From assembly GCA_019775845.1 (NCBI GenBank), contig JADQAV010000014.1:310001-374000 (forward strand): DNA of 64,000 nucleotides. The letters run 5' to 3'. A program made the translations under genes and the position numbers. Every line of letters starts with the position of its first letter. Within the stretch, counting starts at the first letter, position 1. The notes beneath the pieces are model-generated. The model was not told where the DNA came from. It ran no database searches and saw only the letters and a program-made list of their open reading frames with translations. Of this stretch, positions 11,064 to 21,735 are shown piece after piece. This stretch comes from Myrmaecium sp. VS I D KN 1. Taxonomy: Eukaryota > Ascomycota > Dothideomycetes > Valsariales > Valsariaceae.

Positions 11064-13304
11064 ATGTCCCAACATCCCCTGGACCATTCCCCCGCGTTTT
11101 CCGATCCATCCGTCGCCGAAACACCCATGGCGGCTGCAGTAGCGAGAGCACCGCAACTGCGTAGACAGTCGCCCATGCGCTCCCAGCAGGTCACCCTGAA
11201 CACCACCGCCGCCGGTTCACCCGCGCCGGTCCCGAACAAGCACATCCCCCTCACATCTCCCGGCCCCGCCCCTGCCGGCCTCGAAACCCCGCCGGCGTCA
11301 CCGCCCTCCACCAACGATACATTCCAGAGGAACACGCTGTGGCCTCCTCACGAACAGGCGAGCACCCTCGCCTCCCACGATCCGCCCGTCTACGGCTTGC
11401 CCGCCAGCAAGGTTGCCGCCGTCCTCGAAGATCAAGCGACCCTCCCTCTGCCCGACGCCGTCGACGTGTTCCCGTGGCTGCACGGCATCCACCACGAAAA
11501 CAAGGCCCAGAACAGCTTCTTCAACAGTAGACGGACGCTGTCCCGCAAGACGCCGAAATGCCTCCGTGCCGTCACGGTCGTGAAGGCCGGTGGGGATCTG
11601 ACCCGCGCGAAGATCAAGGGTGCCATCTCCCCGGAAGAGCTGCTGCATCCGGGCCGCATCAACGGCAACCGAGCCATGTTCCTCGAGCCCGATCCACGAG
11701 AAGGCTTCTCCGTCCGCAACTTCCAGATCCAGGCGTGCAAGATGGCGATGGTCTCCGACATCATCGTGTACGGAGACTCCAAGACGAGCCCTGCGCAGGT
11801 GCTGGATCTGGCTCGTCAGATCTCGAACGCTCAGCGACACTACGAGGTCGTCTCTGGCATCGACCGGGACAAGTTCAACACCTTTATCATGACGGACCCG
11901 TACACGGACTTTGAGAGGTCTTTTCCAGGCCTGGTTGCGGTGGACAGCAAAGGCTGCCTCACCGGCACCGTCGTGGATCTGTGCTATTGGGAACGCTACG
12001 AGATGTGTGCGATGTCCAAGGCGTCCGAAATCAGCTTCAACGTCCACCTCGGTCCGACCCCCGATCCGACCCTCGCTGGAGGGGCCGTGACGAACGACAA
12101 GTTTGACGTCTACATCGAGGCGCGTGATCACGCGCACATTCCCGACCCGGCCTCGTTGGTGGGGTGGACAGCGTTGTTGAAGAACCGGCTCCAATCTCAA
12201 CCATTGAACATTGCGTTTCCGGCTTCAGGCAGCCTTACCAGCGCCATCAGCCCGGCGGAAGTGGATAATATCCTCGCGACGTGTAAATGGATCTACAACA
12301 TCGCTCACGGCAACCTCACCGATCCGCTTGGGGAAGACTCCGACGACGATGTGGACATGGACCCGCAGGATTGCAGACCGCAGAAGGTTTTAATCCACTG
12401 CAGTGACGGCTACACGGAGAGCTCTCTCCTGGGACTGATCTACTTCATGTACGCCGAGGGCCTGCCCACGCATGACGCATGGGTGCAGCTTCACCGGGAC
12501 AAGGGCCGCAATTTCTTCGCGTACAGCACCGATCTCGCCTTGGTCAAGACGATCGAGGCGTGCATCTTGCAAGGCTCTCCCGCCTTCCACGATAACGCCT
12601 TCACCATTCGGGAACCGCGATGGCTGGAACGCTGCGACGGCAGTCTGCCCAGCCGCATCCTGCCGTACATGTATCTCGGGAATCTCCAGCACGCGAACAA
12701 TGGCGAGCTGCTGGCGGAGTTGGGTATCAAGAGGATTCTCAGTATTGGAGAGAAGGTGGACGAGAGGAACATTCAGGAATTCGAGCCGAACAATCTGTTG
12801 TATATCAACAACGTGCAGGACAACGGTGTGGACCCGCTGATGGGGGAGTTTGGGAGGTGTTTGGATTTCATCGGTGCGTGCCGCATTTTCCGTGATACCA
12901 TGAATTTCTATGGCTAACTCGTTGATCGACTAGAACAAGGGAAGGCGGACGGATTCGCCACGCTCGTGCATTGCCGCGTGGGCGTCTCGCGGTCCGCAAC
13001 CATCTGCATCGCGGAAGTCATGGCGGAGCTGGGCCTTTCGTTTCCTCGGGCTTATTGCTTCGTCCGCGCTCGGAGGCTGAACGTGATCATCCAGCCTCAC
13101 CTCCGTTTTACGTACGTTTTTTTCCTGGGATAGAGTGCGGTTGAATCGTTGCGACTGACGTGTGAGCACAGATACGAGCTTTTGAAGTGGGACGAGTATC
13201 TGCAGCAGAAACGCGGCGCGTCGGTCGCTCGACGGGATCTCGAGTGGGCGACGATCGCTCGCGAGATTGCGTTGATGAACAAGCCGTACTCGAGCCGCTA
13301 TTAG
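11064..13304 (+). CDS. PPS1: Dual-specificity phosphatase, Pps1-like
   Basis: Three exons: 11064-12873, 12934-13111, 13172-13304; both introns are 60 nt; 706 residues. Yeast Pps1 is a dual-specificity phosphatase linked to DNA replication/S-phase control; this role is inferred from the family. The active-site signature HCRVGVSRS is intact (Cys617, Arg623) and spans the start of exon 2; the domain ends with RFTYELLKWDEYL. About 170 residues upstream is a second, degenerate P-loop, HCSDGYTES (Cys446, with Glu452 where Arg is expected), in a region with phosphatase-like LLGLIYFMYAEGLP content, as in Pps1 proteins. The first 90 residues are Pro/Ala-rich. The start is the first ATG of the open frame; Met22 is an alternative. 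Confidence 0.88.
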
Positions 13305-14174
13305 GTGATGGTTCTTCTTAGGCTGCCGTCGGAATTTGTGGCAGTTCCAAGGGCACATTAATCCGCCCTTCTTTTCTCTTTCTACTTCCTCGACAGTCGA
13401 AACTTCTCCACGGACGTTCCTCGCCGTCTGATCTGGCCGGGCTTATCAGAGCCGTGCCATCGCGACACAACTGTCCTGCTTGCTGGAAGACGGGGTTCTT
13501 CCAGGGTTTGACATGCTCTGCACTCCATCGTCCATTGACGCCTGGTTCACCCACCCATTCAGTGAAAGGGGTCTTGCTTACCTGCTTGCTTTTTCCCCCC
13601 TTTCTTTTTCTTCTTTCGTCGTGATGATTTCCATGATCCGTCCGTCTCTTCTCATCTTCTAACATGTCTTTTTTGCCCCCCCTTTTTTTTTGCTCTCTTT
13701 CTCTGGCTGGCTGGACTGGACTGGACTGGACTGGTTTCTCTCCTCGCTTTTCCTTTTTTTTTCTTTTCCATTTAGGTATCGTATTGGCTGGGCGTATGTA
13801 TGTCTTCTCGTTTTGTATTCCCCCTTCTTTCTCTTTGCCGTCCGTATATTTGTACCTTACCCCACTTTTTGCTGTCGTCGATTCGCGTCGCGTCGTTTCG
13901 TTTCTTGCTCTTTGTGTTGCTTTCTCTCTCTCTCTCTCTCTAGCTTTTGTTACCCTTTTTTTTTCGGACGAAACACTGGGATTCAGTCCGTTCATGGGAT
14001 GATGGAAATGGGATTTGATTTTGGGATAGGATAGGATATATCGGGTGATGTCATTTCGCTGCTGGCTTTTTGGTTCGCTTCGTTTCTTTTTTGGCTGCTC
14101 TTCGCTTCGGTTCGGTTTAGTACGGTCTTTTGCTTTCTCGGATCTTGCTTTACTCGACTCGTTCGTTCCTCTTT

Positions 14175-14176
<2 letters not shown>

Positions 14177-14216
<40 letters not shown>
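14177..14216. repeat. (CT)20 microsatellite
   Basis: Forty bases of perfect CT dinucleotide repeat. A shorter CT run lies at about 13923-13941. Confidence 0.95.
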
Positions 14217-14221
<5 letters not shown>

Positions 14222-14830
14222 TCTGCGTTTGCTTTTTTTGCTCCTCACTTCGGTACTGTACACGGCGTGAAGATGCTAGCTGGGGCTGGCGGTGGGGGTG
14301 GGGGGTTCGGATTAGGCAATACATATGGCTCCTATTTGCTTTTTTCTTCTCGCTACTTCATCTCTTTGGAAGGAAAGATATTAAGTTTTGCCGGTTTGTT
14401 ATTCTCGTCTCCTCCTCACTCTTTCTTTCTTCGCAGTCTGCTTCGTAGTCTGTTTCTGCGGTGTGAAGGAGACGTGAGGAACAAGAGTAGGGAAGGATGA
14501 TAGGTAGGTAGGAAGGGGGTGAGAGGGGCGGGGATTCGACCGTGGGTGATGAACATGTAAGGTCTGCCTGCTTCTCCCCCCTCCACACGCCGTCTCGGAT
14601 GGATCATAGTATCGTGATAGCCAAGTATTCAGGCATTTAGGAAGTCATTCAGGCTGCCAGGCTCTGATATAGGCCCATGGGAGGCGATGGGAGACGATAC
14701 GAGGTGATTGATTCTCTTTCTTACAAGCACTCCTCTCTCTTTAGATACAATGTGTATTTAGGTATATACGCATATCCCACACCCTCGTCCCCTGCCTAAA
14801 TTCCGTTTAATTCATTCATTCCTTTCCCTT

Positions 14831-14938
14831 CCCTTCTCTTTTCCCTTCTCTTTTCCCTTCTCTTTTCCCTTCTCTTTTCCCTTCTCTTTTCCCTTCTCTT
14901 TTCCCTTCTCTTTTCCCTTCTCTTTTCCCTTCTCTTTT
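14831..14938. repeat. Minisatellite, nine perfect copies of a 12-bp unit
   Basis: Unit CCCTTCTCTTTT repeated nine times without a mismatch, flanked by partial units. The uniformity suggests recent expansion by slippage or unequal exchange. Confidence 0.95.
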
Positions 14939-15490
14939 CCCTTTCTCGTATGGAGTGTTGTTCGTTCGCTCACGTGTCATCTTATACTATTTTACCGCGG
15001 CTCGCCTCGTTGCTCCTCCTCACCTCGTCTTGCCCTATCGCTCCTCGACTTTTGGGCCCATTGTCCTGTATCATGCGTCTTGCGTCCTGCGTCCCTCGTT
15101 CCTCGTTCGTCACCCGCTGCTACTACTACTACTGCTACTGCTACTGGGATATCGTTCGGAGTTGATTGGATGCTGCTATATTTTACTGTACATACTATCC
15201 TATCCTTCTGCACTGTCCCCCCTTTGTTCTTTTGCTCTCGCGGACACGCCTCCGACACAACTTTCACACGCCTCCGACGCACCTGTCTGCATGTTTAGCT
15301 AGCTGGCTGCCTGCCTGCCTTGTTCGGCACGTTCCTTCGTTCCTCGCCCCCCTTCCTTCTTTCCCTCTTCCCTTCCTTCTATGCCGCGTTTCCTCTTTCT
15401 TTTCTTATCGTCCTCTTTCATACGGGCAGTAGGTACAGCCGTTCCGTAGTAGGCAACTTTTATAGTGAATTCATAACCAATATAAATACA

Positions 15491-18400
15491 TCACATCCCC
15501 ACCTCCCCCTCCCCCTCCCTCTCCCCCACATCCCCCACCCCAACCAGCCCCTCCACCAACCCCCCCAACCGCCCATCCACCCCCACCAACCCCCTCACCT
15601 CCGCCCTCCAATCGAACCCCTCCCTCCCCGCCGCAGCCCCACACACAGCCCCCAACCCCCTCATCAGCGCCCGCAACTCCGCCCTCAGCGCCTCCGCCGC
15701 CTGCCCCACCCACTCATCAACACCATCGCGAACGTGGCCCCACGCCACCGCCACCGCCGCAAGCACGTCCGCGCGCCATCGCGGCAGCCGCGGCCAGGCG
15801 GTCGCGCAGAGGGCGCGGAGGGCGCGGGCGGTGGCGCGGAAGAGGTCCGGCGCCGCGGTAGGAAGCAAGGGGTCGGAGAGCGCGGCGGTGAGGGGGGGGA
15901 GGAGGGAGGGGAGGAGCGGGATGCTGGCGAGGCGGAGGGCGTGCAGGTAGGTTGTGAGCGTGTGGAGGAGGGTGGTGGGGAAGGCGGGGGGCAGGTGCGG
16001 AAGCGCGCGCGGATGGAGGTGGGGGAGAAGGTGGGTGTGGAGCGTGTGGGTGAGGGTGTGGACGAGGGCGGTGGGGGGGAGGTTGAGGCGGGGTTGTGGG
16101 GATGGAGGGGAGGGGGTGGGCCAGCGTTTGGTGGCGAGGGTGAGGAGGGCGGAGTAGGCGGCGTTGAGGAGGGGGAGGGCGGTGGGGAGAGGGGTGGAGG
16201 GGGGGGTGTAGGTGAGGGCGGGCTCGAGGGCGTCGTGGAAGATGGGGCCGAGGCCGGTGCGGTGGAGGAGCGCGGGTGGGGTGGCGTGGAGGAGCAGGTG
16301 GAGCAGTTCGATGCCGGTGGTCTTGGTGGCGAGGTCGATGTCGTCGGTGATGGTGAGGATGGGCGGGACGAGCAGGGGCCAGTGTCGCTCGAGGGCGTCC
16401 TCGTTTAGGCCGGAGGTCAGGCACCAGCGCAGGAGGTCAAGGGCGTAGGCGTTTTGAGGGAGCTTCCACGGTTTGAGTTTGCGTTCGGCTTCTGCTTCGT
16501 CGTCGTTGTCGTGTGCTATCTCTGCTATGTCCCGGAACCGTGGCCCGGCCGCGTCATCATCCCTCGTGCTCCTCCTCCGTCCGGCTGCCGTCACGGCGTG
16601 CTTACGGGCGGCCGCGGCCTGCGTGGCGGAGAAGAGGGGGCGGATGGTAAGCGAGAGGAAGTGGGTGGCGAGGTGGACGGGGAGCTCACTGTTCTGCTTG
16701 TCCTTGACCGCCTCGATGGCGGCGGCCGGGTCCGTCGCGTCCGGGTGCCGGAGCTGCCAGGCCATGACCACGTCCAGGGCGTCCTTCATCCAGGGGCCCG
16801 GGTTGGTGGAAAGTGCCTTGGCGAGCGTCTTGCCGTCGAGCAGCGGTTTGAGCGTGTAGGCCTCGAGGACGTCGACGTCGCGGAGATGCGTGAGGAAGAC
16901 GGTATAGTCTTGGATGATGCCTGGGAAGTATTAGATGTGGACGTTAAAGATGTTCAGAAGGGTTCTCGTACCATCTTCGGCATCTGGAGAGTTGGATGTC
17001 TCGTAGAGTAGCGAGCAAAGGACCTGCGTCCGCCAGGTTGGGCCCCAGCGACGAATGGCCATTCCTAGGACATCCCTCGCTGTGGCATCCTCTCCTTCCG
17101 GCATCTTTGCCGGGTTGCGCTTCTGAGCTATGAACTTGTCTTTCAAGGCTCGGATTTCCTCTATGTGCCGCATCGAGTCGGTGACGACAGTGCAAACCTT
17201 GTTGGGTGCCTTGATGCCTTCTCGAACGACCGCATGAGCGGCATAGATGGGCTTGCCCTTCTTGGGCTCGATCATGGGAGCGTCAACCCATGGGATCACC
17301 GATGCCGCGATCCAACCAAGATATCTCTCCTCATCGTCGCGGAAGAGAATCCCTTTGGCCGGGCTGCTCTGCGAGGAAAGCAGCTTCGATACGCAGTCGT
17401 ACGCTCGCTTGAACAGCTGCGTCTCGGGCTTGGACTTCATTTCGTTGGTCGGATCGGTGAAGATGGTGTCGTAAAGTCCGAGGCGGTTAATGATATCCAA
17501 CGCGCCATATGGATCAGGGCCTGATTTGCGTCAGTTACTTCTTTGCTAGCCTCTCTGATGTGACTCACCTCGCAGCATCTTTTCGACCTCGATACCTACT
17601 CTCTCGCGGCTGATCTTCAGCCGCAGCGCTCCCTTGATATCCGGGTTGCCCATGGATTCTTCAGCGCTGGGGTCAATCTTGTAGCCAAGTCGACTGGCAA
17701 ACCGGATCAACCTCAGCACACGCAGGGGGTCATCCTTAAAGGTTTGGTATGGCTCAAGGGGAGTACGGATGATCTTCAACTCCATGTCTTGGAAGCCACG
17801 CCCGGTGAAGTCCTCCACAATCGACTTGTTCAGATTGTAGAACAGAGCATTGACGGTAGCATCCCGGCGCAGCGCATCCTCTTCCGGGGTGCCGAATTCC
17901 ATCTGGGGGTTCCGGCTATCTTCGGAGTAGGTCTCCTTGCGAAGGTTGACCAGGTCGATGTCCAAGCCAAGGATTTTCGTGGTCACGGTCTCGAGATGTT
18001 TGGATTTCTCCGGGTTCGCCTCGATCTTATACAAGCCTGCGCCCATCTTCCGCTTGCCGTCACCCTTGCCATCCTTACTCTCGAGGCCGTACTTCTCTGC
18101 GTTTCCGGGAATTTCCAGGTACTCTTTCATCTTCAGGCCGAACTGGTAGCCGGTCATCTTGTTGATGGCCACGTCGATGTCATGGCTTGGCGTGCCGAGC
18201 AGCTTGTCTCGTACCCAACCTCCGGTGAAACGAAGCTCTAGTGGGGACTTTGCCAGTTCGTCTGGTACGGAGGTGGTGGATTCCAGCTCCGCCGACAGTG
18301 GGTTGCTGTCGATGTACTCTCCAACGTCCAGCAGCAACTGACGGAGCTTGCCCTCGACCTCGGTGAGCTCGATGGTCTTGGTGGTGGCCATCGTGGACGG

Positions 18401-18640
18401 TGTAGAAGAGTGGAAATGTGAAGAAGATGAAGGAGGATGAGGAAATGAAGGAGATACCCTACGCCGTTTGGGACTAGGGACGGTTTGCGCTGGGCTTGGT
18501 GAGCGCCGCAGTGACATGTACGAACCAATAGCGGTCGATGAGAGTCTCGCGGATGCGACTAGGAGGACAGACTGACGAGGAAGACGTCTAGGGAAAGTCG
18601 AGGATGCAAGGAAAACTCGTGTGAGTGCGCTCACGGTCAT
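15491..18640 (-). CDS. CCA1: CCA-adding tRNA nucleotidyltransferase fused in frame to Tti2
   Basis: Three exons: 18640-17569, 17520-16972, 16920-15491; introns 48 and 51 nt; 1016 residues. Residues 1-616 are a class II CCA-adding enzyme: a mitochondrial-type leader rich in Arg/Ser, internal starts at Met42 and Met84 (suggesting dual targeting, as known for yeast Cca1), motif A GGWVRDK (140-146) with DID (154-156), RRDATVNALFYNL, LRLIRFASRLGY, and the fungal end KPGPW-type motif NPGPWMKDALDVVMAWQLRHPD. Without a stop the frame continues at about residue 620 into a Tti2-like alpha-solenoid (LTIRPLFS; LVPPILTITDDIDLATKTTGIELLHLLL in part), partner of Tel2-Tti1 in maturing PI3K-like kinases. The Tti2 part has no Met until near its end. 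A 71-nt intron candidate at 16689-16619 would end the protein after CCA1 (622 residues). Confidence 0.88.
16619..16689 (-). other. Candidate retained/alternative intron at the CCA1-Tti2 junction
   Basis: Reading on the minus strand: donor A|GTGAGC, a CTTAC branch-like motif about 30 nt before the end, a pyrimidine tract (CCCCCTCTTCTCC) and a CAG acceptor. The 71-nt length is not a multiple of three. Removal joins the CCA1 frame to a TAA at 16604-16602 after S-R-G-R-P. Retention keeps the frame open through LTIRPLFS into Tti2. Both outcomes are read directly from the sequence; which occurs in the cell is not known. Confidence 0.55.
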
Positions 18641-19190
18641 CCATGCAGATATCTATGATTGTGCCCGCACTGAATGATAGAAGCCAGCCGAGCTCGTGGC
18701 GCCGATATTACTGGATAGCTGAATGTCACAGGCAGCTGGAGGATGCTGAAGAGAATGTCGATGCGCTTCCTCTCCACAACGTCTTGGGATCGGCGGTGTT
18801 TGCTCTTCCTCTGTTTTGCTCTACGTTGCGTTGTTGAATGATGGATGGATGATGGTATTGAATTGGCGGAAGCTGAATGGAAATCTCCGACGTCCATGTC
18901 CGACCGTTGAGGTGAAGTGCTCCGCATCAATTGCTCTCCGGACCCTTGCTGGCTTTTTCCGGAGCGGCCACCGCAGTTCCCTCGACGTTCGTATACTTCG
19001 TACGGCGTGCCGACGACCGAATACTTACCTTATAACATCCTCGACCACCCTCCTCCCTGCGCCCTGCACACGAGCCCGTCTGCCACCGGAACGGCATCCT
19101 CTCGACCTCCTCACCTCCTCCCATCCCATGAACCGTCCTGCGACCGTCCTGCGCTCCTCGTACACCGCCCACGGGCCCTAGAAGGCCTCC
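18641..19190. promoter_or_regulatory. Divergent promoter region CCA1-TTI2/TRS85
   Basis: 550 bp between the two start codons. An in-frame TAG just before 19191 fixes the TRS85 start. No clear TATA or upstream frame with coding content. Confidence 0.5.
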
Positions 19191-21735
19191 ATGACGACGC
19201 CTTCACAGGATGGCTTCAGCTCCCCCAAGTACCCAGACACCGGCTCGCCGATAATCTTGCCAAAGCGACGGCCGTTTTCGCCCACCGGATCGCTCGCGTC
19301 GCTGCCCTTCCGTCGATCGAATTCCTCCCTCACCTCCCTTTTCGCATCCACATCCTCCCTCCCCCCGCTAGGTGGCACTTCCGGCTCCGCCACCCCCCCG
19401 GCCAGTACAACCCCAACAAACACCTTCTCTCCCGGTGTCCGCTCGAGCGGCTCCTCCCCGGGCAATGCGCCTCACGCTCTTCGATCAAACGAGGCGATCA
19501 GCCTGATCTTGCGCTCGTTCGTGCCCCATGTCGCCGTGTTCGCATCCGCCGACACGGAGGAGCTGGTGCGCCAAAAGGGTTTCTCGGGAGGGCTGTTGGA
19601 GCTGCTCAGGCCGTTCGGAGAACACGTTCCGGGCAAGGTCACGATCCGCGACAGCGTGGGGGCGAGTAGGAGCTGGGAAGATTTCGGCGTGCGCTTCACC
19701 GGGTTGATGGATGGGCTGGGCCTCCCGGCGTACCGGACGAGCATAGACCGGACGGATCCATCCGGCGCGCGCCTATCGAGCGCTTCCTTCTCACGTACGG
19801 GCGGAGATGTTGCGCAAATAGAAGAGGTGGTGGATCGTCACTTGGCTCATGCCGAATACCAGTCCCCTGGACTGCCGGATTACTTTACTTCCAGCGCTGA
19901 GGCTCCAGAGCCCAGCACTACCACCTCACCGTTTTACATGCTATATCTAAGAAGACTGCTGTCCGGTCTTCCTATGACGCCTCACGAAACCTTCGCCCAC
20001 CCGACAGCGTGCGTCATCGCCATTAGCTCGAAAGCCCCGGCGGCTATAGAAGAACTACGACGACTGTACAACAGCACAAACTCCGGCGACCATCGACTAC
20101 CGCAATGGGTGAACAATGAATATCTACGATACTACGTCCTCGTACACGACGAAGACCACGATGACATTCAAAAATCAACAGCGCTCTTTGAACAGATGAA
20201 GCGGCATTTCGGGCTGCATTGCCATCTGCTCCGCATCCGCAGCGATCGGTGCGTCTCTTCAGACGAGGACAGTGTCCGACTACCCGTGTGCGAGTGGATG
20301 TCGGCAGCGGAAGAGCTGGCCGAGATCCAAAAACGAGGTGAGTTCCGCGCCGGCACAGCCCCCCACCGCGCGCTTCCTAACCGCCCCAGAAACCGCGGAC
20401 GACCTCGACGACCCCACCCCCTACCTCTTCGACTCCGACGTCACCGCCATCCGGACCTTCGTCCGCGAACTGGTCACCCAGTCCATCATCCCGGTCATGG
20501 AGCGCGTCTCCGCGCAATGGAACGAGCAGATCCTTTCGCGACGGCGCGGCCTCAGCGGGCGCCTCATGTCGATCTCCAAGCGATGGACGCCCTTCGGGGG
20601 CTCGAACCGGAACTCTTCCCCCGCGAGCACGGGCGGGGGCACGCACGGCAACTACGACTCCCTGCAAGGGTTCTACCGGCCGGACGCGCCGGAGGCGATC
20701 ATGCGCAAGCTGGCCGACTACGCCGTCATGCTGCGCGACTTCAAGCTCGCGCACGCGACGTACGACCTGCTCCGCACCGACTTCGCCAACGACAAGGCCT
20801 GGCGCTACTACGCCGGCGCCCACGAGATGACCGCCCTCACCTCGCTCCTCCTGTCGACGCAGGCGCTCGGCAACAGCGGCGGAAGCGGAAGCGGCGGTAG
20901 TCGTTCCGCCCGTGCCATCCTCGGCGTCGCTGATAACGTCGACACCCTCCTCGAGACGGCCTCGTACTCCTACGTGACCCGCTGTGCGGCGCCGTACAGC
21001 GCGCTGCGCTGCCTGGCCTTGGGGTTCGAGCTGCTGCACGCGCGGGGCGGCGCGGCCGCCGACGAGGCCGCCCGCTGGGCATCCCGGATCCTGGAGTCGC
21101 AGACGCCCGCCCTGGTGGGGCCGGTCGGGCGCACGCTCTTCGTCGAGCGGGTCGGGGCGTGCTACGCGGCGAAGCGGGGGTGGGGCGGCTTGCGGTGGGG
21201 CGCCCGCCGGCGGAAGGCGGGGCTGTGGTGCTTTTTGGCGGCGGATGGGTGGGTAAGGTTGGGACGGGGGGTCCAGGCGGAACGCGCGTTGCGGGAGGCG
21301 TGTCGGTTGTATCGGGTGGATTTGGATGCGTTGGGAGGTGGGGAGCTGAGGAAGGGGGGGAAAGAGCAGGGACTGGGTTTTGAGGGTATGCTGGATGATC
21401 TGGAGGCTTTGCGCGAGGCGATCAGGGATCTGCGGCTGGATGCTATGGGGCTGTATGATGCGGATGCGGATGAGGAGCGCGATTTGTCTGGCGACCAGGG
21501 CGGGGGTGAGCCTGAGGTGGAACAGGAGGTTGAGGTTAGCAATGAGTTGCTGGATGGCGCGACCAGCAGCTCCAGCGCGGCGCGCAAGCATCGGCTCAGT
21601 CTGATCGGGGCGGTGGCGCCGGGGATGGTGCCGATGGTGGATCCGCTTGGTGCCGCGGGTGAGCAGGAGCCCCCGACGCCGATGAGGACGCTGAGGGATG
21701 ATAAGGGGGAGAAGTTGAGGGGGGTGGCGGAGTGA
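19191..21735 (+). CDS. TRS85: TRAPPIII complex subunit Trs85 (TRAPPC8 family)
   Basis: Two exons, 19191-20337 and 20390-21735, around a 52-nt intron; 830 residues. Trs85 is the TRAPPIII-specific subunit that directs the Ypt1/Rab1 exchange factor to autophagic and endosomal membranes (family knowledge). After a Ser/Pro-rich leader the conserved part runs from SLILRSFVPHVAVFAS through FYMLYLRRLLSGLPMTPHETFAHPTACVIAI, WVNNEYLRYYVLVHDEDH, and across the junction to FVRELVTQSIIPVMERVSAQWNE and the ILSRRRGLSGRLMSISKRW-type motif, then a helical repeat region (YAVMLRDFKLAHATYDLLRTDF). The C-terminal 100 residues are acidic and poorly conserved. The long minus-strand frame across exon 2 is a shadow of GC-rich codons. 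Confidence 0.9.

Larger units (their letters stand above)
13305..15490. other. 2.2-kb spacer between convergent genes, CT-rich and repeat-bearing
   Basis: Lies between the 3' ends of the phosphatase gene and the CCA1-TTI2 gene. The plus strand is strongly pyrimidine-rich, with a (CT)20 tract at 14177-14216 and a 12-bp tandem repeat at 14831-14938. Frames here are Ser/Phe/Leu- or Arg/Lys/Glu-rich translations of these tracts. No gene recognised. Confidence 0.6.

Noticed and set aside
11298-12200. 300-codon minus-strand frame
   Set aside because: Antisense to exon 1 of the phosphatase gene; no homology recognised.
13318-13995. 225-codon minus-strand frame, Arg/Lys/Glu-rich
   Set aside because: A translation of the reverse of a CT-rich spacer and 3' UTR; no hydrophobic core or domain.
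15320-16408. 362-codon plus-strand frame
   Set aside because: Lies antisense to the Tti2 domain; consists of Gly/Glu/Arg or Pro/His runs that mirror GC-rich codons of the true gene.
17569-18640. Treating the CCA1 part and the Tti2 part as two separate genes
   Set aside because: No stop, promoter-like gap or start codon separates them, so two independent gene models would need a start that the sequence does not show.
20377-21591. 404-codon minus-strand frame
   Set aside because: Antisense to TRS85 exon 2, where the true frame has clear Trs85 motifs.
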